The translations under genes and the position numbers were made by a program. From the NCBI RefSeq assembly GCF_022370635.2, contig NZ_CP092362.2, positions 5,456,001 through 5,520,000 on the forward strand: 64,000 nt of DNA, written 5' to 3'. The DNA comes from Mycolicibacterium crocinum. GTDB taxonomy: Bacteria > Actinomycetota > Actinomycetes > Mycobacteriales > Mycobacteriaceae. Positions 31,040 to 40,860 of this stretch are shown here, piece after piece. The stretch's first letter is position 1. Each line of letters opens with the position of its first letter. The notes under the pieces were generated by a model. It had not been told where the DNA came from, made no database searches, and saw only the letters and a program-made list of their open reading frames with translations.

Positions 31040-31186
31040 TGGCAACCTCCATCCACAGTCCGCCCCGACAGGGCGAGTCTAGCTTGATCACACGCGTAAC
31101 TTGCGTAACAGCTCAGTGGGTACCCCCGCTGCGAGCGTGGCATGGCAACATGAACCGCGACGACAGCGAACAGTTGGAGGACAGCC

Positions 31187-31699
31187 GTGAGCAATGGCGA
31201 TCGCAAGACCGGTGTACCCACCACCGTCACCTCGATCCCGCTGGTGGACCCGAACGCGCTACCGGCCAACCCCTCCGTCGGCGACCTGGTCAAGGACGCC
31301 ACCGCGCAGATGTCCACCCTGGTGCGCGCCGAGGTCGAACTGGCCAAGGCCGAGATCACCCGCGACGTGAAGAAGGGCCTGACCGGCAGTGTGTTCTTCA
31401 TCCTCGCGCTGGTCGTGCTGTTCTACTCCACGTTCTTCCTGTTCTTCTTCCTCGCCGAGCTGCTGGACACCTGGCTGTGGCGCTGGGTCGCGTTCTTGAT
31501 CGTCTTCCTGCTGATGGTGGTCACCACCGCGGTGTTCGGTCTGCTCGGGTATCTGAAGGTGCGACGGATCCGCGGGCCGCAGAAGACCATCGAATCGGTC
31601 AAGGAAGCGCGCGAAGCGTTCACCCCAGGCCACGACAGGTCGGCCGCAAAGGCCGTCGCCACGGGCGCCGCGCCGCCCACTGACCCGTCCGGCTGGTGA
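31187..31699 (+). CDS. Phage-holin-like (DUF1469) membrane protein (Rv3669-like)
   Basis: A 170-residue protein: an amphipathic N-terminal helix (DATAQMSTLVRAEVELAKAEI), two adjacent membrane helices (VFFILALVVLFYSTFFLFFF and VAFLIVFLLMVVTTAVFGLL), and a charged C-terminus. Such proteins are labelled putative actinobacterial holin-X; they are common chromosomal genes and do not imply a prophage. GTG at 31187 has GGAGG nearby. Its stop overlaps the next start (GTGA), so it is co-transcribed with ephE. Confidence 0.8.
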   Translation: MSNGDRKTGVPTTVTSIPLVDPNALPANPSVGDLVKDATAQMSTLVRAEVELAKAEITRDVKKGLTGSVFFILALVVLFYSTFFLFFFLAELLDTWLWRWVAFLIVFLLMVVTTAVFGLLGYLKVRRIRGPQKTIESVKEAREAFTPGHDRSAAKAVATGAAPPTDPSGW

Positions 31700-32649
31700 T
31701 CCCCGATCCGTCGGTCACCCGCATCGCGGGGCCGTGGCGACATTTCGACGTTCACGCCAACGGAATTCGGTTCCACTGCGTAGAGGCGCTCAACGGCTCC
31801 GAGTCCGCCGCGGGGACCTCGCAACCACTGGTGATCCTGCTGCACGGCTTCGGCTCCTTCTGGTGGTCGTGGCGCCACCAGCTGCGCGGCCTGTCCGGCG
31901 CGCGGGTGGTCGCCGTCGATCTGCGCGGGTACGGCGGCAGCGACAAACCGCCGCGCGGTTACGACGGGTGGACCCTGGCCGGCGACACCGCCGGACTGAT
32001 CCGCGCGCTCGGCCACAGCACGGCCACCCTCGTCGGGCACGCCGACGGCGGGCTGGTCTGCTGGGCGACGGCGGTGCTGCACCCGCGGGTGGTCCGCGCC
32101 ATCGCACTGGTGAGTTCACCGCATCCCGCAGCGTTGCGGGCCTCAGCCCTCGGCCGGCGCGACCAGGGCCGCGCCCTGCTCCCCACGCTGTTGCGCTATC
32201 AGCTGCCGATCTGGCCGGAACGCGCACTCACCCGGCACAACGCCGACCTGCTCGAACATCTGGTGCGCAGCCGCGCTTCAGGGAAATGGCTTGCCTCCGA
32301 AGACTTTTCAGAAACCATCGCGCATATGCGCCAGGCCATCCAAATCCCGTCGGCGGCGCACTCCGCGCTGGAATACCAGCGCTGGGCCGTCCGTAGCCAA
32401 TTACGTAGGGAGGGTTGGCGATTCATGAAACTGATGAACCGTCCGCTCGACGTACCGCTGATACATCTGCGTGGCGACGCCGACCCCTACGTGCTCGCCG
32501 ACCCGGTGGACCGCACCCAGCGCTACGCGCCGCGCGGGCGGTTCGTGTCGGTGTCCGGTATCGGTCACTTCGCCCACGAAGAGGCCCCCGGCGAGGTCAA
32601 CGACCACCTGCGACGGTTCCTCGGGCAGGTCTACGACCCGACTAGGTGA
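31696..32649 (+). CDS. ephE: Alpha/beta hydrolase, epoxide-hydrolase-like (EphE)
   Basis: A 317-residue hydrolase. The oxyanion loop is LLHGFGSFWWSW and the nucleophile elbow GHADGG carries aspartate, not serine, as in epoxide hydrolases and dehalogenases. The catalytic histidine lies in GIGHFAHEE near the C-terminus, and the charge-relay Asp is in LRGDADPYV. It corresponds to Rv3670. Likely hydrolysis of an epoxide or similar lipid-derived substrate in the cytoplasm. Overlaps tail-to-tail with marP by eight bases. Confidence 0.85.
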   Translation: MIPDPSVTRIAGPWRHFDVHANGIRFHCVEALNGSESAAGTSQPLVILLHGFGSFWWSWRHQLRGLSGARVVAVDLRGYGGSDKPPRGYDGWTLAGDTAGLIRALGHSTATLVGHADGGLVCWATAVLHPRVVRAIALVSSPHPAALRASALGRRDQGRALLPTLLRYQLPIWPERALTRHNADLLEHLVRSRASGKWLASEDFSETIAHMRQAIQIPSAAHSALEYQRWAVRSQLRREGWRFMKLMNRPLDVPLIHLRGDADPYVLADPVDRTQRYAPRGRFVSVSGIGHFAHEEAPGEVNDHLRRFLGQVYDPTR

Positions 32650-33829
32650 CGCACGCCCCCGTGGCCACCTTGGCGGTGTTGCCGATCTTGGCCAGCTGAC
32701 GCGACACCTCGTTGGCGGTCAACACGAATCCGGTGTCGTTGTCGTCCACCGCCGCACCGAACACCACGCCGAGCACCTGACCCGCTCGATTGATCATCGG
32801 ACCGCCCGAATTACCTTGGCGCACAGTCCCTCTGATCGTGTAGACCTCACGATTGACCGTCGTCGTGCGATAGATGTCCGGCCCGTTCAGCTCGATGGTC
32901 TCGCGCACCCGCGCCGGGGTCGCCGCGAACTCGCCGCCGCCGGGATAACCCAGCACGACCGCGTCGGTGCCGGACTTGGCCGGCTGATCGGCGAACACCA
33001 GCGGACGCTGCGGCAGGTTCGGCACATCGAGGATCGAGATGTCCTCGTTGGGGTCATAGGAGACGACGGTCGCGTCGTAGGTCTGTCCCTCGGCCTCGAC
33101 GGTGACACTGTCGGATCCGGCTACCACGTGCGCGTTCGACATCACCCGGTTCGGGGCGATCACGAAACCGGTGCCCTCCAGCACCTTTTGGCACCCCGGG
33201 GCGACACCGCGGATCTTCACCACACTCGCCCGCGCGTTGGAGACCACCAGACTGTCGGCCAGCGAGGCGTCCGGGGCGTCGACGGCCTGAATGGGGGTGC
33301 GGCCGAACGGCTGCAACACATCCGGAAGACCGGAGGTGCGCAGCAGCGCGGACATCCGCTTGGGCACAGCCTTCAACCACTCGGGTGCGTACTTGTCCAC
33401 TTCGGCAAGCACTTTCGAGCCACGCGTCGCGGCAGCCAGGTTGGGTTGGTCCGACGACGTCAGCGGGCTGGCCAGCAGCCACGCCGCGACCATCACCACC
33501 AGCAGCTGGACGGCCACGCCGATCACCGAGTCGACGGTGCGCACCGCGGTGTTGCGAATCGCACCGCGCACGGCCCGCCCGAGCACCACGCCGGCCACCT
33601 CGCCGACGACCACCAGCGCCAGGATCAGGAACAGGGCGGCAAACAACTTGGCGCGCGGCGAACTGATGTGGCTGACGATATGGGGGGCGAGCATCACCCC
33701 GGCGATGGCACCGAGAATCACGCCGACGAACGACATCAGGGAGCCCAGCGCACCGGACCGCCAGCCCGAGATGGCCGCGACCAACGCCACCGCCAGTACG
33801 GCGATGTCCAGCCATTGCGAACTCGTCAC
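32642..33829 (-). CDS. marP: Membrane-anchored periplasmic serine protease MarP
   Basis: A 395-residue protein with an N-terminal CvpA-like four-helix membrane domain (residues 1-160) and a C-terminal trypsin-like domain facing the periplasm. The triad is His in VMSNAHVVAGS, Asp in PNEDISILDV and Ser341 in GNSGGP. Cysteines in APGCQKV and near the C-terminus (TGACVT) match the disulfide that controls MarP in M. tuberculosis. It corresponds to Rv3671c, needed for acid and oxidative resistance by cleaving the hydrolase RipA. GTG start overlaps the Nudix gene stop. Confidence 0.95.
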   Translation of the reverse strand: MTSSQWLDIAVLAVALVAAISGWRSGALGSLMSFVGVILGAIAGVMLAPHIVSHISSPRAKLFAALFLILALVVVGEVAGVVLGRAVRGAIRNTAVRTVDSVIGVAVQLLVVMVAAWLLASPLTSSDQPNLAAATRGSKVLAEVDKYAPEWLKAVPKRMSALLRTSGLPDVLQPFGRTPIQAVDAPDASLADSLVVSNARASVVKIRGVAPGCQKVLEGTGFVIAPNRVMSNAHVVAGSDSVTVEAEGQTYDATVVSYDPNEDISILDVPNLPQRPLVFADQPAKSGTDAVVLGYPGGGEFAATPARVRETIELNGPDIYRTTTVNREVYTIRGTVRQGNSGGPMINRAGQVLGVVFGAAVDDNDTGFVLTANEVSRQLAKIGNTAKVATGACVT

Positions 33830-34623
33830 AGGGGCTCCTCACTTCCGACGAGCGCCATCGCCTCGTCCAACTCCCGGACGTCTTCGGTGTTCCACGGTTG
33901 CGACCAGCCGGCCACGTCGAGCATCGCTGAGATTACGTGGCCGGTGAACCCCCACACCAACATCTGGTTGAGCAGAAAGGCCGGGCCGGCCAGACCGCGT
34001 CCAGCTCCCGTGCGGTACACCATCAGCCGATTCTCAGGGTTGGTGAACGCACGCACCGGAACCCGCGCCACGAGCGCGGTTTCGCCGCTGTCGACGACGG
34101 CCACCGGCCCCGGATCCGGGGAGTACGCGAGCACCGGCACGACGTGAAAACCCGAGGGCGGGATGAACATTCGCTCCAGCACGGCCAGGGGGTGCAGGCG
34201 GCCCGGGTCAATGCCGGTCTCCTCCTGCGCTTCTCGAAGCGCCGTGGCGACCGGACCGTTGTCCTGCGGGTCCGCCGCCCCGCCGGGGAACGCGGCCTGC
34301 CCGGCATGGTGACGCAGGGAGCCCGCCCGAACCGTCAGCAGCAGGTCGGCGTCGTCGGGCAACCGGCCGTCCGCGTACCCGGAACTCGGCCCGGAGAACA
34401 ACACGAGCACAGCGGCGTCGCGCGCGCTGGTGCCGGCATCCCGTGCTTCGACCACCGCGGCCAACAGCTCAGGCGGCACCTTGCGGCGGTACGCGTGCGG
34501 AACCCGGTCGACGTTGTCGACCAGGGGCGCCAGCCAGGGCGGCCGGTACTGCGGGGTGAGCGCAAGCGAGTCCGCCGAGCGGGAGGAACCCTGGGTCACC
34601 GCGTCTCTCTCGTTTGTTGTCAC
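33826..34623 (-). CDS. Nudix hydrolase, CoA pyrophosphatase-like (Rv3672c-like)
   Basis: A 265-residue Nudix protein. The Nudix box appears as FPGGAADPQDNG followed by ALREAQEETGID near residues 115-145, and a CoA-type NuCoA region precedes it (LLTVRAGSLRHHAGQ). It probably hydrolyses CoA derivatives to 3',5'-ADP and phosphopantetheine. Encoded between the thioredoxin-like gene and marP with four-base overlaps, so it belongs to one operon with nth, the thioredoxin-like gene and marP. GTG 34623 is used; GTG 34599 is an alternative. Confidence 0.88.
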   Translation of the reverse strand: MTTNERDAVTQGSSRSADSLALTPQYRPPWLAPLVDNVDRVPHAYRRKVPPELLAAVVEARDAGTSARDAAVLVLFSGPSSGYADGRLPDDADLLLTVRAGSLRHHAGQAAFPGGAADPQDNGPVATALREAQEETGIDPGRLHPLAVLERMFIPPSGFHVVPVLAYSPDPGPVAVVDSGETALVARVPVRAFTNPENRLMVYRTGAGRGLAGPAFLLNQMLVWGFTGHVISAMLDVAGWSQPWNTEDVRELDEAMALVGSEEPL

Positions 34624-35261
34624 TGCAGAGCATTCTTCACCGCGGCGGCGATCTCGTCGGCACTGGTGAACGCCTGCGGCAGGATCTTGGCAACGCTACC
34701 GTCCGCGCGCAGCACCACGGTGGCGGGCATGACGTTGGGCACGCCCAACGCCGCGGCGATCCGGCGCTGGCCGTCCTGCAGCGTGGGCAGTCGCACTCCG
34801 AGCTCGGCCAACCGCAGCAGACCGGCCGTCTCGTTCTCGTCCTGATGCACCGTCACCACGGCAACGTCTGCACCTACTCGGCGCTGGTAGTCCGCCATCG
34901 CCGGGAGTTCCTCGGCACACGGCCCGCACCAGTACGCCCACAGGTTGAGCACCACCGTCCGCCCGGCCAGGGCTCGGGCCACATCGACCTGTGCGCCGGT
35001 GGCCGCGCACTCGACGACGACGCCGCGCAGCTCCTTGGGCCCGGGATTGTCGGCCGCGGCCGGGCAGGGCGGCAGGTCGGCGCGCTGCCGCGGGCCGGCC
35101 AGCGCCTCGGGCGTGTCGGCGTCGCGGTGGGTCCGCGACACCTGGGGGCCCGGCGAGCCTGCCGGGCCAGCCGGGGTGTCGTCGAGTTCGAGAGCGAAGG
35201 CGACGATGAGCGCGGCCGCCACGGCGAGCACCACCAGCGTCCAGCGCGTCGAGGTCGACAT
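34620..35261 (-). CDS. Membrane-anchored thioredoxin-like protein (Rv3673c-like)
   Basis: A 213-residue TlpA/ResA-type protein: one N-terminal helix (WTLVVLAVAAALIVAFAL), a proline-rich spacer, and a thioredoxin domain with active site WCGPC (NLWAYWCGPCAEELPAM). A second pair of cysteines (PPCPAAAD and VECAATG) precedes it. It probably reduces or exchanges disulfides outside the membrane. It corresponds to Rv3673c. Adjacent to marP, whose disulfide is functionally important, so an interaction is plausible but not shown. ATG at 35261 is used; GTG one codon earlier is possible. Confidence 0.87.
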   Translation of the reverse strand: MSTSTRWTLVVLAVAAALIVAFALELDDTPAGPAGSPGPQVSRTHRDADTPEALAGPRQRADLPPCPAAADNPGPKELRGVVVECAATGAQVDVARALAGRTVVLNLWAYWCGPCAEELPAMADYQRRVGADVAVVTVHQDENETAGLLRLAELGVRLPTLQDGQRRIAAALGVPNVMPATVVLRADGSVAKILPQAFTSADEIAAAVKNALQ

Positions 35262-35275
35262 CACAACGACAACGG

Positions 35276-36088
35276 TCAGAGCCCGGCCAGCGCCAGCAGA
35301 TGCTCGGTCTCGGGGCCTTTCACCAACGGCGCGGCGATCAGCGGATCGGTCGGCCCGAGCCCGAAGGACGGGCAGTCCTTGGCCAGCACGCACACCCCAC
35401 ACGCGGGCTTGCGGGCATGGCACACCCGGCGGCCGTGAAAGATCACCCGATGGCTCAATAATGTCCACTCGCTGCGCTCGATCAGATCGCCCACGATGTG
35501 CTCGACCTTCACCGGGTCTTCCTCAGCCGTCCAGCGCCAGCGGCGCACGAGCCGGCCGAAGTGGGTGTCCACGGTGATACCCGGGATGTCGAAGGCATTG
35601 CCCAGGATCACGTTGGCGGTCTTGCGGCCCACGCCCGGCAGAGTGACGAGTTCTTCGATGGTGCGCGGCACCTCGCCGTCGAACCGCTCCTCGAGCTCCT
35701 GGCCGAGCCGGATCAGCGAATTGGCCTTATTGCGGTAGAAGCCGGTCGGCCGGATCAACTCCTCGAGTTCGGCGCGGTCGGCCTGGGCGTAATCCTTGGC
35801 GGTGCGGTACTTCTTGAACAGCGCCGGAGTGGTGAGGTTGACCCGCTTGTCGGTCGATTGGGCCGACAGGATGGTGGCGACGGCCAGTTCCAGCGGATCG
35901 GTGAAGTCGAGTTCGCAGTACACGTGCGGAAACGCCGTGGCCAGGGTGCGGTTCATCCGCCGGGCGCGCCGGACCAGGCCCAGGTGGGTTTCCGAATCCC
36001 ACTTCTTTGTGTCCGCCTTGCTCGCGGCCGGCGGCTTCGCAGCGCCGCCAGCGGCCTTGCGCCTGGTTGACGGGCTGTTCGTGGTCAC
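35276..36088 (-). CDS. nth: Endonuclease III
   Basis: A 270-residue base-excision repair glycosylase/AP lyase. The helix-hairpin-helix carries the catalytic lysine ([14 protein letters not shown]), the catalytic aspartate is in [11 protein letters not shown], and the C-terminal [4Fe-4S] cluster uses C-x6-C-x2-C-x5-C ([18 protein letters not shown]). A basic N-terminal extension (residues 1-45, [13 protein letters not shown]) is typical of mycobacteria. It removes oxidised pyrimidines. Corresponds to Rv3674c. GTG at 36088 begins [11 protein letters not shown]. Confidence 0.95.
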   Translation of the reverse strand: MTTNSPSTRRKAAGGAAKPPAASKADTKKWDSETHLGLVRRARRMNRTLATAFPHVYCELDFTDPLELAVATILSAQSTDKRVNLTTPALFKKYRTAKDYAQADRAELEELIRPTGFYRNKANSLIRLGQELEERFDGEVPRTIEELVTLPGVGRKTANVILGNAFDIPGITVDTHFGRLVRRWRWTAEEDPVKVEHIVGDLIERSEWTLLSHRVIFHGRRVCHARKPACGVCVLAKDCPSFGLGPTDPLIAAPLVKGPETEHLLALAGL

Positions 36089-36181
36089 GTTGCAAGGGTA
36101 CTGACGAGGTCCGTCAAGCTGCGGACTGACCGGTGACAATTCGTGATCCCGCTGAGACCTTGCGCGTGTTTACTTTCCCCC

Positions 36182-36481
36182 GTGACCTGGTTGCTCGCGG
36201 TGTGTGTCCCCGGGCTGTTGATGCTTTCAACTTTCGGGTTGCAAAGACTCGAGGAGGCGTTGCGCGTCGATCGCGCAGGCGCCGACGAGGTCACCGAGTA
36301 TCTGGAGCGGACGGCGAAAACGCCGGTCGCGCAGGCGCCGCCGCGCGCCGAAATCGCCTCCGGACGGGTCGAGGTCCAGTCCCGGCGCAGCGATGACGAG
36401 CCCGGTTTGCCTACGCGGACATATGCCCACGCACGTCCCAATCCGCAATTTCACCGGACTCAGTACGCCAATCGTGTGTAG
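36182..36481 (+). CDS. Small membrane protein of unknown function (Rv3675-like)
   Basis: A 99-residue protein with one N-terminal membrane helix (TWLLAVCVPGLLMLSTFGLQ) followed by a charged, probably disordered cytoplasmic tail ending PNPQFHRTQYANRV. It corresponds by place and features to Rv3675. GTG at 36182 is preferred to an ATG at 36143, since the helix then starts at once. Located between nth (divergent) and crp (100 bases downstream). Function unknown. Confidence 0.65.
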   Translation: MTWLLAVCVPGLLMLSTFGLQRLEEALRVDRAGADEVTEYLERTAKTPVAQAPPRAEIASGRVEVQSRRSDDEPGLPTRTYAHARPNPQFHRTQYANRV

Positions 36482-36582
36482 CGTTGGCACGTCGAAAGAC
36501 CGGCAACGACTAGACTGACCTGGCCCAGCAATACAGCTGGCCTGCGCATTTCACATCATCGAAGAGTTTAAAGAGGGGCGAC

Positions 36583-37257
36583 GTGGACGAGATCCTGGCG
36601 AGGGCCGGAATCTTCCAGGGAGTTGAACCCAGCGCTGTTTCCGCGCTGACGAAACAGCTTCAGCCGGTTGACTTCCCGCGAGGACACACCGTCTTCGCCG
36701 AAGGCGAGCCTGGCGATCGGCTGTACATCATCATCTCCGGGAAGGTGAAGATCGGCCGCCGTTCCCCGGATGGCCGGGAGAACCTGCTGACCATCATGGG
36801 CCCGTCGGACATGTTCGGCGAACTGTCGATCTTCGACCCGGGGCCGCGGACGTCCAGCGCCACCACCATCACCGAGGTTCGCGCGGTGTCGATGGATCGC
36901 GACGCACTGCGCGCGTGGATCGCCGACCGTCCGGAGATCGCCGAGCAGTTGCTGCGGGTGCTGGCCCGTCGCCTGCGGCGCACCAACAACAACCTCGCCG
37001 ATCTGATCTTCACCGACGTCCCGGGGCGCGTCGCCAAGCAGCTGCTGCAGCTTGCTCAGCGATTCGGCACCCAGGAGGGTGGCGCGCTGCGGGTCACCCA
37101 CGACCTCACGCAGGAAGAGATCGCCCAGCTGGTCGGTGCCTCGCGCGAGACGGTCAACAAGGCGCTCGCCGACTTCGCCCATCGCGGATGGATCCGCCTG
37201 GAGGGCAAGAGCGTGCTGATCAGCGACAGCGAGCGGCTCGCTAGGCGCGCTCGCTAG
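36583..37257 (+). CDS. crp: cAMP receptor protein, transcriptional regulator
   Basis: A 224-residue CRP/FNR regulator. The N-terminal cyclic-nucleotide domain has the phosphate-binding cassette [16 protein letters not shown], with Arg and Ser for cAMP, and the hinge RRTNNNLAD carries Thr and Asn contacts. The C-terminal winged helix is [23 protein letters not shown] with the recognition-helix SRETV. Corresponds to Rv3676, which binds TGTGA-N6-TCACA. Two good sites are found in this window (27169, 28350). GTG start follows an AGAGGGG ribosome site. Stop overlaps the convergent gene. Confidence 0.97.
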   Translation: MDEILARAGIFQGVEPSAVSALTKQLQPVDFPRGHTVFAEGEPGDRLYIIISGKVKIGRRSPDGRENLLTIMGPSDMFGELSIFDPGPRTSSATTITEVRAVSMDRDALRAWIADRPEIAEQLLRVLARRLRRTNNNLADLIFTDVPGRVAKQLLQLAQRFGTQEGGALRVTHDLTQEEIAQLVGASRETVNKALADFAHRGWIRLEGKSVLISDSERLARRAR

Positions 37258-38024
37258 TTCCGCAGGTAGTCCAACTGGGCGCGCACCGACTTCTCGGCGG
37301 CGTCCCATAGTTCTTCGTCGACGTCGGTATAGACATGCTCGACGACCTGGCGTGCGGTGGCGTCGTCACCGAGCGCTCGCAGGGCTTGGCGCACCTGGTC
37401 GAGCCGTTCCTCCCGGTGCGAGAGGTACATGGCGGTGACGGCTTCCAGATCCGCGAGGTCGGGGCCGTGGCCGGGCAACACTGTGCGATGCCCGAGCCCC
37501 TGCAGTCGCCGCAGGGAATCCAGGTATTGAGTGAGGCTGCCGTCCTCGTCGTCGATGACAGTCGTGCCGCGGCCGAGGACCGTGTCGGCGGTCAGCACGG
37601 CATCGTCGAGAAGAAATGACAGCGAGTCCGCGGTGTGACCCGGGGTGGCCATGACCGTGATCCGAAGCCCCGCGGCGTCGATGACCTCGCCGTCGCTCAG
37701 TGGACCGCCGAGCCCGCGCAGGAAGCCGCTGCCGACCGACCGCACCACCGCACCGGTGCGGTCGACGATCTTGTCGATGCCACCGGTGTGGTCTTCGTGC
37801 TTGTGGCTGATCAGGACCAGAGAAATAGTGCCGAGCTCGGCGAGCTTGCCGATGTGCTCGTCGTCGTCGGGGCCCGGGTCGACGATCACCATCTCGTCGC
37901 TGCCCGGTCCGCGCAGCACCCAGGTGTTGGTGCCGTCCAGCGTCATGATGCCCGGGTTGTTGCACAGCAGTACGGAGGCCGATTCGGTCACCGGCCGCAG
38001 AACCCCGTACGCCGGATGGGTCAT
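37254..38024 (-). CDS. Metallo-beta-lactamase-fold hydrolase (Rv3677c-like)
   Basis: A 256-residue MBL-fold enzyme with the metal motif HKHEDHTGG near residue 73, further ligands in ATPGHTAD and LPGHGPD, and a C-terminal helical region ([16 protein letters not shown]) like LACTB2/glyoxalase II relatives. It probably hydrolyses a thioester or phosphodiester in the cytoplasm; the substrate is unknown. Overlaps the RidA gene in ATGA. Confidence 0.87.
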   Translation of the reverse strand: MTHPAYGVLRPVTESASVLLCNNPGIMTLDGTNTWVLRGPGSDEMVIVDPGPDDDEHIGKLAELGTISLVLISHKHEDHTGGIDKIVDRTGAVVRSVGSGFLRGLGGPLSDGEVIDAAGLRITVMATPGHTADSLSFLLDDAVLTADTVLGRGTTVIDDEDGSLTQYLDSLRRLQGLGHRTVLPGHGPDLADLEAVTAMYLSHREERLDQVRQALRALGDDATARQVVEHVYTDVDEELWDAAEKSVRAQLDYLRN

Positions 38025-38476
38025 TCGACCTCGGCGATGAGCTCAACTTCTACCGGAGCGTCCAGCGGCAGCTCGGACACTCCGACGGCCGACCGGGCGT
38101 GCACGCCGGCCTCGCCGAACACCGCACCCAGAAACTCCGAGGCTCCGTTGATGACGCCGGGCTGACCGGTGAATCCCGGCGCCGACGCGACGAACCCGAC
38201 CACCTTGACCACCCGCGTCACGTTGTCGATGCCCACCAGCGCGTCGATCGCGGCCAGCGCGTTCAGCGCGCACAGCTGCGCGGCCTGTTTGGCCTGCTCC
38301 GCGGTCACCTCGGCGCCGACCTTGCCGGTGTGGATCAACGTGCCCGCTTCGGTCGGAAGCTGGCCGGAGGTATAGACGAGATTCCCGGTCCGCACCGCCG
38401 GCACGTAGGCGGCCAGCGGTTTGGCGGGTGTCGGCAGCGTCAGCCCGAGTTCGGCAAGCCGCTCCGAAACGGTCAC
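38021..38476 (-). CDS. RidA family protein (YjgF/YER057c/UK114; Rv3678c-like)
   Basis: A 151-residue trimeric-type protein with the conserved GNLVYTSGQLP, AAQLCALNALAAIDAL and ARSAVGVSELPLDAPVEVE segments; the arginine in ARSAVG corresponds to the catalytic residue. Likely deaminates reactive enamine/imine intermediates and prevents damage to PLP enzymes. Coupled to the MBL-fold gene downstream and the small DUF4177-like gene upstream. Confidence 0.88.
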   Translation of the reverse strand: MTVSERLAELGLTLPTPAKPLAAYVPAVRTGNLVYTSGQLPTEAGTLIHTGKVGAEVTAEQAKQAAQLCALNALAAIDALVGIDNVTRVVKVVGFVASAPGFTGQPGVINGASEFLGAVFGEAGVHARSAVGVSELPLDAPVEVELIAEVE

Positions 38477-38634
38477 TTAGGCCGCTTCAGGTACGCGACG
38501 TGCTGCTCACCGGTCGGACCGGGGAGGACCGCGACGAGTTCCCAGCCGTCGGCACCCCACTGGTCGAGAATCTGCTTGGTCGCGTGGGTCAGCAACGGCA
38601 CCGTGGCGTATTCCCAAGTCGTCGGTTGGCTCAT
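38473..38634 (-). CDS. Small DUF4177-like protein (Rv3678A-like)
   Basis: A 53-residue protein, MSQPTTWEYATVPLLTHATK followed by QILDQWGADGWELVAVLPGP and a short basic end. The WEY and DGWELV motifs are typical of DUF4177. ATG at 38634; its stop TGA overlaps the ridA GTG start by four bases, so it is the first gene of a three-gene operon. It corresponds to Rv3678A. Function unknown. Confidence 0.85.
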   Translation of the reverse strand: MSQPTTWEYATVPLLTHATKQILDQWGADGWELVAVLPGPTGEQHVAYLKRPK

Positions 38635-38687
38635 GACGGAAGCCTATCGCCCACTACGGTTGCCGCAGGCGGCCGCGGGGGCTTGGT

Positions 38688-38693
38688 TAGCAT
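38688..38693 (+). promoter_or_regulatory. Candidate -10 box for leaderless transcription of the ArsA-like pair
   Basis: TAGCAT ends seven bases before ATG 38700, consistent with a leaderless transcript. Confidence 0.4.
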
Positions 38694-38699
38694 GCACAG

Positions 38700-39719
38700 A
38701 TGACGACCACACCGAGCGACGGAAGCTCCCTGGCCTGGCCGTCCCGCCTGACCAAGGCGCGGCTGCATTTCGTAACCGGCAAGGGCGGTACCGGCAAGAC
38801 CACGGTTGCGGCGGCGCTCGCGTTGACCCTGGCCGCCGGCGGCCGCAGGGTCCTGCTGGTGGAAGTCGAAGGGCGGCAAGGCATTGCGCAGCTGTTCGAC
38901 GTTCCGCCGCTGCCCTACGAGGAGCTGAAGATCGCCACCGCCGATGGCGGCGGCCACGTCAACGCGCTGGCCGTCGACATCGAGGCGGCGTTCCTGGAAT
39001 ACCTCGACATGTTCTACAACCTCGGCCTGGCCGGCCGGGCGATGCGCCGGATCGGCGCCATCGAGTTCGCGACCACGATCGCGCCGGGCCTGCGCGACGT
39101 CCTGCTCACCGGCAAGATCAAGGAGTCGGTGGTGCGCCTGGACCGCAACAAGCGGCCGGCCTACGACGCGATCGTCGTCGACTCTCCCCCGACCGGCCGG
39201 ATCGCCCGATTCCTCGACGTCACCAAGGCGGTGTCAGACCTGGCCAAGGGTGGGCCGGTGCATTCGCAGGCCGATGGTGTGGTCAAGCTGCTGCACTCCG
39301 AGCAGACCGCGATCCATCTGGTTACCCTGCTCGAGGCGTTGCCGATCCAGGAGACCATCGAGGCCATCGAGGAACTCAAAGACCTCGGCCTGCCCATCGG
39401 CAGCGTGATCGTCAACCGCAACATCCCGCCCTTCCTGCCTGCCGACGATCTCGCCAAGGCCGCCGAGGGCGACATCGACGCCGACGCGGTGCGCGCCGGG
39501 CTCGAGAAAGCGGGAATCAGCTTGGGCGACGCCGACTTCGCCGGGTTGTTGACCGAAACCATCGAGCACGCCAGCCGGATCAAGGCCCGCTCCGAGAGCG
39601 CCGAGCAACTCGACCGCTTGCACGTGCCACGACTGGAACTGCCGACCATTGCCGACGGCGTGGATCTGGGAAGTCTTTACGAATTGGCGGAAACGCTTGC
39701 GCAGCAAGGAGTCCGATAG
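38700..39719 (+). CDS. ArsA/GET3-like ATPase, first subunit (Rv3679/BagA-like)
   Basis: A 339-residue SIMIBI-class ATPase with deviant Walker A GKGGTGKTT near residue 29, switch regions VDSPPTGRIAR and LVEVEGRQG. No cysteine pair for arsenite is visible. In M. tuberculosis Rv3679 and Rv3680 form a complex linked to glycerol and nitric-oxide tolerance. The stop TAG is directly followed by the ATG of the second subunit. Located next to whiB4 and thus in a redox-response neighbourhood. Confidence 0.88.
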   Translation: MTTTPSDGSSLAWPSRLTKARLHFVTGKGGTGKTTVAAALALTLAAGGRRVLLVEVEGRQGIAQLFDVPPLPYEELKIATADGGGHVNALAVDIEAAFLEYLDMFYNLGLAGRAMRRIGAIEFATTIAPGLRDVLLTGKIKESVVRLDRNKRPAYDAIVVDSPPTGRIARFLDVTKAVSDLAKGGPVHSQADGVVKLLHSEQTAIHLVTLLEALPIQETIEAIEELKDLGLPIGSVIVNRNIPPFLPADDLAKAAEGDIDADAVRAGLEKAGISLGDADFAGLLTETIEHASRIKARSESAEQLDRLHVPRLELPTIADGVDLGSLYELAETLAQQGVR

Positions 39720-40856
39720 ATGAGCACCACTCCCCCAGCGCTCGACATGAAGTCGATCCTGTCCGACAGGTCCAACCGGGTCGTGGTGTGCTGCGGCGCG
39801 GGCGGCGTCGGTAAGACCACCACCGCGGCGTCGATGGCGCTGCGTGCCGCCGAGTACGGCCGCACCGTCGTGGTGTTGACGATCGACCCCGCGAAACGAC
39901 TGGCGCAAGCATTGGGAATCAAGGAACTCGGCAATACGCCGCAGCGGGTGCCGCTGGCTCCGGAGGTGTCCGGCGAGCTGCATGCGATGATGCTCGACAT
40001 GCGCCGGACGTTCGACGAGATGGTCGTTGAATACTCGGGAACCGAACGCGCACAATCGATTCTGGACAACCAGTTCTATCAGACCGTCGCCACGTCATTG
40101 GCCGGCACGCAGGAATACATGGCCATGGAGAAGCTCGGCCAGCTGCTCGGTCAGGACCGCTGGGATCTGGTGGTGGTGGACACCCCGCCGTCGCGCAACG
40201 CGCTCGACTTCCTCGACGCACCGAAACGGCTCGGCAGTTTCATGGACGGCCGGCTCTGGCGGATGCTGCTGGCGCCCGGGCGCGGCTTCGGCAAGTTGGT
40301 GACCGGCGTCGTCGGCCTGGCGATGAAGGCCATGTCGACCATCCTCGGTTCACAGATGCTCTCCGACGCCTCGGCGTTCGTGCAGTCCCTGGATTCGACG
40401 TTCGGCGGCTTCCGCGAGAAGGCCGACCGCACCTACGAATTGCTCAAACGGCGCGGCACCCAGTTCGTGGTGGTGTCGGCGGCCGAACCGGACGCCCTTC
40501 GGGAGGCCTCGTTCTTCGTCGATCGGCTCTCGCAGGAGGGGATGCCGCTGGCCGGGCTGATCCTCAACCGCACCCACCCGACACTGTCCGCGCTGACCGT
40601 GGAACGCGCCGTCGACGGGGTCGAGGCACTGAAAGCCGCCGGTGCCGACAGTGACGCGGACCGGCTTGCGACGGCGGTGCTGCAGATTCACGCCGATCGG
40701 GCGCAGACCGCCAAGCGGGAGATTCGGCTGTTGTCGCGGTTCACGGGCGCCAACCCGCACGTTCCGGTGGTTGGCGTGCCCTCGCTGCCGTTCGATGTCT
40801 CCGATCTCGACGCCTTACAGGCGATCGCCGATCAGATCACCGGGGAGACCAACTAA
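39720..40856 (+). CDS. ArsA/GET3-like ATPase, second subunit (Rv3680/BagB-like)
   Basis: A 378-residue paralogue of the preceding protein. Walker A is [11 protein letters not shown] near residue 25, switch regions [12 protein letters not shown] and [17 protein letters not shown], and a long helical insert around residues 160-230 similar to the GET3 client-binding region. The two genes abut, so they are co-translated. Ends at the terminator hairpin 40861-40884. Corresponds to Rv3680. Confidence 0.88.
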   Translation: MSTTPPALDMKSILSDRSNRVVVCCGAGGVGKTTTAASMALRAAEYGRTVVVLTIDPAKRLAQALGIKELGNTPQRVPLAPEVSGELHAMMLDMRRTFDEMVVEYSGTERAQSILDNQFYQTVATSLAGTQEYMAMEKLGQLLGQDRWDLVVVDTPPSRNALDFLDAPKRLGSFMDGRLWRMLLAPGRGFGKLVTGVVGLAMKAMSTILGSQMLSDASAFVQSLDSTFGGFREKADRTYELLKRRGTQFVVVSAAEPDALREASFFVDRLSQEGMPLAGLILNRTHPTLSALTVERAVDGVEALKAAGADSDADRLATAVLQIHADRAQTAKREIRLLSRFTGANPHVPVVGVPSLPFDVSDLDALQAIADQITGETN

Positions 40857-40860
40857 AGAG

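Noticed and set aside
31187-31699. Phage holin annotation as sign of a prophage
   Set aside because: Holin-X-like proteins are normal chromosomal genes in mycobacteria and no phage gene is nearby.
36128-36150. CRP-like GGTGAC...GTGATC upstream of the Rv3675-like gene
   Set aside because: The right half does not match TCACA; too few matches to call.
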